NCBI GenBank assembly: GCA_903893795.1
Contig: CAITNO010000015.1
Span: 1 to 64,000, forward strand
Length of the DNA stretch: 64,000 nt
Source of the DNA: Candidatus Hydrogenedentota bacterium
GTDB lineage: Bacteria; Hydrogenedentota; Hydrogenedentia; Hydrogenedentales; CAITNO01
Reading direction: 5' to 3'
Below are positions 60,136 through 64,000 of the stretch, in pieces. Each line of letters opens with the position of its first letter. The first letter of the stretch is position 1. Made by a program: the position numbers and the translations under genes. Under the pieces are notes generated by a model, which ran no database searches, had not been told where the DNA came from, and was given only the letters and a program-made list of their open reading frames with translations.

Positions 60136-61617
60136 ATGTCCTACGCCATCTCTGAGTATCCCGATGCCCGGGAGATTACGGGCAGTATTGACGCCATGAT
60201 GAAGCATCCGCCGATTGCGCTGCGGCGGGATGCCATGCAGGAGTATCTGCAGCGGCTGGACACAAACTGCGCCAAGTCCAAGGCGATGATTGACGAGGCC
60301 AAGAAGTTCATTCCCGGCGGCGTGCAGCACAACTTGTCGTTCAATTATCCCTTTCCGCTAGTGATTGACCGGGCGGAGGGGCCCTATCTCTACGACATCG
60401 ACGGGAACCAGTACATAGACTTCCTGCAGGCGGGCGGGCCGACGGTGCTGGGATCGAATCCGCCCGCGGTGCTGGAGCCGGTAATTGAGCTGCTGCGGAA
60501 ATGCGGCCCCGTGACGGGGCTCTTCCATGAGTTTGAACTGAAAATCGCGCAGGAGATTAACCGGCACATGCCTGCCGTGGAAATGTTCCGCATGCTGGGC
60601 AGCGGCACGGAGTCGGTGATGGCGGCGATTCGCGTGGCGCGGCTGGCCACGAAGCGCAACCGGATCATCAAAATGGGCGGCGCCTATCACGGATGGTCGG
60701 ACCAGATGGTCTACAGCCTGAAACTGCCCAAGAGCGGTCGATTCGAGGCGCATGGCATCCCGCGGGCCTGCGTGAAGTACACCCACGAGGCTGCGCCGAA
60801 CGACTTGGAATCGCTGGAGCGGGTGCTGTTCTGGAACCGGCTGCGTGGGGGTACGGCGGCGGTGCTTGTGGAACCGGTCGGTCCGGAAAGCGGGACCCGC
60901 CCGGTGGACAAGGACCACAACGCCGGGGTGCGCGCGCTCTGCGACAAATATGGCGCGCTGTTGATTTTCGACGAGGTGGTCACGGGATTCCGCATCGGGC
61001 TGGGCGGCGCGCAGGGCTATTTTGGCGTGCGGCCCGACCTGACGATTTTTGGCAAGGTGGTGGCCGGCGGCTATCCGGCCGCAGGCGGCGTGGGCGGCAG
61101 GCGCGACCTGATCCTGCTCATGGCGGCGGGGCTGGAGAGCGGAAAGAAGCGGGCCTATGTGGGCGGCACGCTCGCGGCGAACCCGCTGAGCGCGGCGGCG
61201 GGCTATTTTGCCATCCAGGAAATCGCCCGGACCAATGCCTGCGCCAAGGCCGGCCAGGCCGGCGACCGGCTCACCAAAGGACTGCAGGACATCATCAAGA
61301 AACTGGGCATGCCCTTCGTGGCCTACAACCAGGGCTCCATCTGCCACCTTGAAACGGTGGCCGCCATGTTCATCAAGCTGGAGTACCTGCACATCCTGCG
61401 GGTGCTGAAGGAAATCAAGGCGCGCAAGCACTGCATGGAGGAGTATGGCGCGGCCTATGCGGCCGAGGGGCTGATCACGCTGGCCGGGAGCAGGCTCTAC
61501 ACCAGCATGGCCGACACGGATGCCGTCATCGACGACGCGCTGGGGCGTTTTGAACGGGTGCTGTCCAAGGCCGACGCATCGCTGCTGGAAAAACGGGGAC
61601 TGTCCCAAGCGAAGTGA
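60136..61617 (+). CDS. Class III aminotransferase, glutamate-1-semialdehyde aminomutase-like
   Basis: A 493-residue PLP enzyme. FIPGGVQHNLSFNYPFPL, LYDIDGNQYIDFLQAGGP, MLGSGTESVMAAIRVARLAT, AYHGWSDQM and FDEVVTGFRIGLGGAQGYFG are class III signatures. The PLP lysine lies in TIFGKVVAGGYP. The nearest pattern is HemL (heme synthesis), but the N-terminus is longer and the next gene is a class II aldolase, so a catabolic aminotransferase of an amino sugar or amino acid is as likely. AAGGA lies eight bases before the ATG at 60136. Confidence 0.85.
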   Translation: MSYAISEYPDAREITGSIDAMMKHPPIALRRDAMQEYLQRLDTNCAKSKAMIDEAKKFIPGGVQHNLSFNYPFPLVIDRAEGPYLYDIDGNQYIDFLQAGGPTVLGSNPPAVLEPVIELLRKCGPVTGLFHEFELKIAQEINRHMPAVEMFRMLGSGTESVMAAIRVARLATKRNRIIKMGGAYHGWSDQMVYSLKLPKSGRFEAHGIPRACVKYTHEAAPNDLESLERVLFWNRLRGGTAAVLVEPVGPESGTRPVDKDHNAGVRALCDKYGALLIFDEVVTGFRIGLGGAQGYFGVRPDLTIFGKVVAGGYPAAGGVGGRRDLILLMAAGLESGKKRAYVGGTLAANPLSAAAGYFAIQEIARTNACAKAGQAGDRLTKGLQDIIKKLGMPFVAYNQGSICHLETVAAMFIKLEYLHILRVLKEIKARKHCMEEYGAAYAAEGLITLAGSRLYTSMADTDAVIDDALGRFERVLSKADASLLEKRGLSQAK

Positions 61618-61679
61618 GCGTAGCGGGCGGAGACGGGGCTGTCCCCGCTTTTCCGACAACTGCCTAGCAAGGAAGTAAA

Positions 61680-62333
61680 ATGATGAGCGACATTCAACAG
61701 GCACGGCAGGCCGTGCTGGCCATGGGCGTGAAACTGGTGGAGACGGGTTTGGTCATCGGCACCTGGGGCAACATCAGCGTCCGGGTGGGCGACAAGATAG
61801 TCATCACGCCCAGCGGCGCCAACTACGCCACACTCACCCCGGAGGACCTGCCCGTGGTGGACCTCGCCACGGGCACCTGGGAGGGTCCCAAGCCTTCCAG
61901 CGAGCAGGGCCTGCACCTCGCCGTGTACCGCGAACGGGCCGATATCAACGCCGTCATCCACGTCCATTCGCCGCATGCCTCGACCATGGCCGCGGCACGG
62001 CGCGAACTGCCGCCCATTCTGGACGACATCGCCCAGATGATCGGCCCGAGTGTGCGCGTGGCCGATTATGCCCTGCCGAGCACCAAGAAGATCGTGCGCA
62101 AGACCATGCAGGCGCTCAAGGGCCGTATGGCCGCCATCATGGCGAACCACGGCGCGATCTGTCTGGGCCGCTCGCTCGACGAGGCGCTGCTGTGCTGCCA
62201 GGTGCTGGAAAAGGGCTGCAAGGCCTTCATCGAGGCCGAATTCCTCGGCGGTGCCAAGGAGCTGGGCAAGTTCGAGGCCTGGGTCATGCACCAGGTATTC
62301 ATCCGCAAATACTCGAAGCAGTGGGAAAAGTAG
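61680..62333 (+). CDS. Class II aldolase/adducin family protein
   Basis: A 217-residue zinc enzyme. GTWGNISVRVGD binds phosphate, SSEQGLHLAVYRER holds the acid and HVHSPHASTMAAAR together with NHGAICLG holds the metal His residues. Members include L-fuculose- and rhamnulose-1-phosphate aldolases, and fucose would fit the fucosidase here, but this is inference. AAGGA lies six bases before the ATG pair. It follows the aminotransferase by 62 bases. Confidence 0.87.
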   Translation: MMSDIQQARQAVLAMGVKLVETGLVIGTWGNISVRVGDKIVITPSGANYATLTPEDLPVVDLATGTWEGPKPSSEQGLHLAVYRERADINAVIHVHSPHASTMAAARRELPPILDDIAQMIGPSVRVADYALPSTKKIVRKTMQALKGRMAAIMANHGAICLGRSLDEALLCCQVLEKGCKAFIEAEFLGGAKELGKFEAWVMHQVFIRKYSKQWEK

Positions 62334-62398
62334 GGCGGTTTTGGCCGGAGTTCCTCCAGGGGGAATGATGGGCTGGTGCCCGTCGGATGGCTTGTCTT

Positions 62399-62500
62399 AA
62401 GTCCCCCTTCGAAGGGGGACGCCGCCGTAAGGCGGCAGGGGGATGTGTAACTGCGGCATAAGCCTGACATCCCCCTAAATCCCCCTTCAAAGGGGGACTT
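62399..62500. repeat. Rearranged ACATCCCCCT element
   Basis: It carries the same two hairpins and GGGGGATGT/ACATCCCCC ends as 58461-58568, but the halves are in the opposite order: AAGTCCCCC...AGGGGGATGT (62399-62446), then ACATCCCCCT...GGGGGACTT (62467-62500). This may reflect two adjacent half elements or recombination through the shared arms. It lies between the aldolase and PAS genes. Confidence 0.8.
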
Positions 62501-62687
62501 AAAACCTGTATCCTCTTCAGTTTATGCGTATTTCCACCTGACAGCGCGAGGCCGGGGTCAATGTATTATTCCTTTGATGGCGGGCCTCACTCCCGGCACC
62601 AATCGTAAACATCGGGTACAATTACAACGGTGTGAACAAGGGCATGCTGTCAGAAGTGTCATTATTCAGGGGGGCGGGAATGTGTCT

Positions 62688-63710
62688 ATGAATGAACAAC
62701 CCACACAAATGGGAGGCACGGCAGCTCCGCAGGAGGCGGAGGCGCTGCGGGAAACCTGCGCCTATTTGCGCAGTCTTATTGAATCGAGCCCTGATGCCCT
62801 GGTCACCGTCGACGCGACGGGAAAAATCACCGATGTCAACACCGCCGCCGTGAAAATCACCGGTGTGGCGCGCAACACGCTGCTCGGCGGCGATTTTGCC
62901 TCGTGCTTCACCGATGCGGAGAAGGCCCGCGCCTTTTGCAGGCGGGCGTTTGACAAGGGAAAAGTTTCCGACTTTCCGATTACGGTTTGCCATGCCTCCG
63001 GCACGGTGGCCGAAGTGCTCTGCAATGCGACGGTCTACCGGAACGAGCATGGAAAAGAGTCGGGTGTGCTAGTGACTGTCCGGGACATCACCGCGCTGAG
63101 ACGGGCCGAACAGGCCCAGCGCGAAAGCGAGGAGCGGCTCCTCGTGGCGTCGCGGGTCGCCGGGTTGGGCACCTTCACCTATTACTTTGAATTTGATGCG
63201 CGCCTCTTTTCGCCGGAGCTGAAGACCCTGATGGGGCTGGCGCCCGACGTCCCCATTCTTCTCTACGCCGACCGGATTCCCGTGGCCATCCACCAGGAGG
63301 ATCGGGAGGCTTTTCGGACGGCGCAGCTTGCCGCCCGGGACCCCCACGGGGCCGGACGCTTCGAACTGGACTGCCGCATCTATTGGCCGGACGGTGCCAT
63401 CCGGTGGCTGCATGTCATGTGGCAGACCGAATTCGAGGGAAAGGGGGAGCGCCGTCAGCCCTGGCGGGTGGTGGGGGCCGCACTCGACATCACCGAACGG
63501 AAGCGCACGGAGGACGCCCTGAAAGACGCGCTCCGGGACATCCGCACCCTTCGCGGCATCGTGCCCATCTGCGCCAAGTGCAAGAAGATCCGCGACGACC
63601 AGGGCTACTGGGAGCAGGTGGAGGTCTACGTTCACCAGCACACCGAAGCGGAATTCAGCCACGGCATTTGTCCGGACTGCATGAAGGTGCTCTATCCCGA
63701 TTACTGCTAG
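62688..63710 (+). CDS. Two-PAS sensor-like protein with C-terminal cysteine motif
   Basis: A 340-residue cytoplasmic protein. The first PAS domain (~20-135) has LIESSPDALVTVDATGKITD and VLVTVRDITALRRAEQ; the second (~150-270) ends WRVVGAALDITERKRTEDAL. A short coiled coil leads to a C-terminal module ICAKCKKIRDDQGYW ... HGICPDCMKVLYPDY, in which four Cys in two CxxC pairs could bind a metal. The module recurs at the end of PAS and receiver proteins, but its output is not known. There is no kinase, GGDEF or other usual effector. GGGCGGGAATGTGTCT precedes the ATG. Confidence 0.8.
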   Translation: MNEQPTQMGGTAAPQEAEALRETCAYLRSLIESSPDALVTVDATGKITDVNTAAVKITGVARNTLLGGDFASCFTDAEKARAFCRRAFDKGKVSDFPITVCHASGTVAEVLCNATVYRNEHGKESGVLVTVRDITALRRAEQAQRESEERLLVASRVAGLGTFTYYFEFDARLFSPELKTLMGLAPDVPILLYADRIPVAIHQEDREAFRTAQLAARDPHGAGRFELDCRIYWPDGAIRWLHVMWQTEFEGKGERRQPWRVVGAALDITERKRTEDALKDALRDIRTLRGIVPICAKCKKIRDDQGYWEQVEVYVHQHTEAEFSHGICPDCMKVLYPDYC

Positions 63711-63722
63711 CGGGGCACCCGT

Positions 63723-64000
63723 TCAATACATTCCGTGCGGGTCGAGGTCAATTTTCAGCCGAACTTTGTCGCCGGGGTGTTCCTGGGCGAAGCGGTCGCG
63801 GGCGGCGCGGGCGGCGGCGTTGACGTGGGTGCTGCTGCGGGAGAAGGCGGCCAGGTTCCAGCGGTAGTATTTGTTCACACGCCGCACGGCGGCGGGCGCC
63901 GGGCCGACCAGTTCGACGTTGTCCAATCCATTGTCCCGCAGGTACGCCTGCAGATTGTTGCGCAGGCGGAAACTTTCGCGTCCGGCCAGTTCGGCGTCTT
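63723..64000 (-). CDS. priA: Primosomal protein N' (PriA), 3' end only
   Basis: The frame is open to the window edge, so the 5' part is missing. The visible 92 residues end in VELVGPAPAAVRRVNKYYRW, then a helical region, and DKVRLKIDLDPHGMY. This is the C-terminal ending of PriA (domain that meets the DNA fork and the GP-A/P-R/W-R motif, ending D-x-D-P). PriA reloads the replicative helicase at stalled forks. The gene is convergent with the PAS gene. Confidence 0.8.
   Translation of the reverse strand, partial: DAELAGRESFRLRNNLQAYLRDNGLDNVELVGPAPAAVRRVNKYYRWNLAAFSRSSTHVNAAARAARDRFAQEHPGDKVRLKIDLDPHGMY

Noticed and set aside
52692..62500. CRISPR array
   Set aside because: The repeats are palindromes of several families at irregular distances without unique equal-length spacers, and no cas gene is present.

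Overview
The window is a high-GC bacterial chromosome segment from a Gram-negative-type organism rich in exported proteins. Its markers are several Tat-exported Gfo/Idh/MocA oxidoreductases, a prepilin-like protein with the H-X9-DG ending, DUF1080, DUF4838 and DUF4091 enzymes, sugar-phosphate isomerase/epimerase barrels, a sialidase and an alpha-L-fucosidase. This mixture is typical of Planctomycetota, Lentisphaerota, Sumerlaeota and especially Hydrogenedentota. The phylum is an inference and no rRNA is present.

Region 1 (1-7010): an SKI2-like helicase fused to an OmpR-type winged helix and driven by a promoter with a palindrome in its spacer, a NagX-like membrane acyltransferase, tRNA-Arg(ACG) and a DUF4838 enzyme. 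Region 2 (7311-14000): sialidase, a decayed DUF1016 nuclease gene, sugar isomerase, DUF2784, lipase-like hydrolase, Tat-exported nitrilase and Gfo/Idh/MocA oxidoreductase. Region 3 (14278-16887): a two-gene redox unit. A DoxX membrane domain is fused to an aldo/keto-reductase-like barrel, with an internal twin-arginine stretch and a DAFSGAT sequence at the junction. The next gene encodes ApbE, the enzyme that attaches FMN to such motifs. Region 4 (16947-37193): fucosidase, a small Ser/Lys/His-rich exported protein, esterase, sodium:solute symporter, DUF4091 protein, 5'-nucleotidase, goose-type lysozyme without a signal peptide, and a minus-strand run of isomerase, two-domain glycosidase-like protein and oxidoreductase. 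Together they look like capture and processing of host or algal glycans.

Region 5 (37254-52624): prepilin-like protein, AroB-TPR-unknown operon, ferredoxin, TerB-like protein, PurN, TlpA-like thioredoxin, RraA, a SGNH/Ig-repeat exported protein, DUF1080, two alpha/beta hydrolase or lipoprotein genes and a GYF-RDD membrane protein.

Region 6 (52760-59854, minus strand): nine intact phage-type genes (portal, prohead protease, small membrane protein, LigD-phosphoesterase-like protein, DUF2190-like decoration protein, major capsid, connector-like, Dit-like, holin-like). There is no terminase, tape measure, integrase or replication gene here. The genes share near-identical ribosome-binding leaders, and nearly all the gaps between them are filled with palindromic dispersed repeats. 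This suggests an old, retained capsid locus (gene-transfer-agent-like or other domesticated particle) rather than a fresh prophage.

Region 7 (60136-64000): class III aminotransferase of the glutamate-1-semialdehyde aminomutase type, class II aldolase, a two-PAS protein with a C-terminal cysteine motif, and the 3' end of priA.

Starts were chosen from Shine-Dalgarno spacing and signal peptides. Protein lengths refer to those starts.
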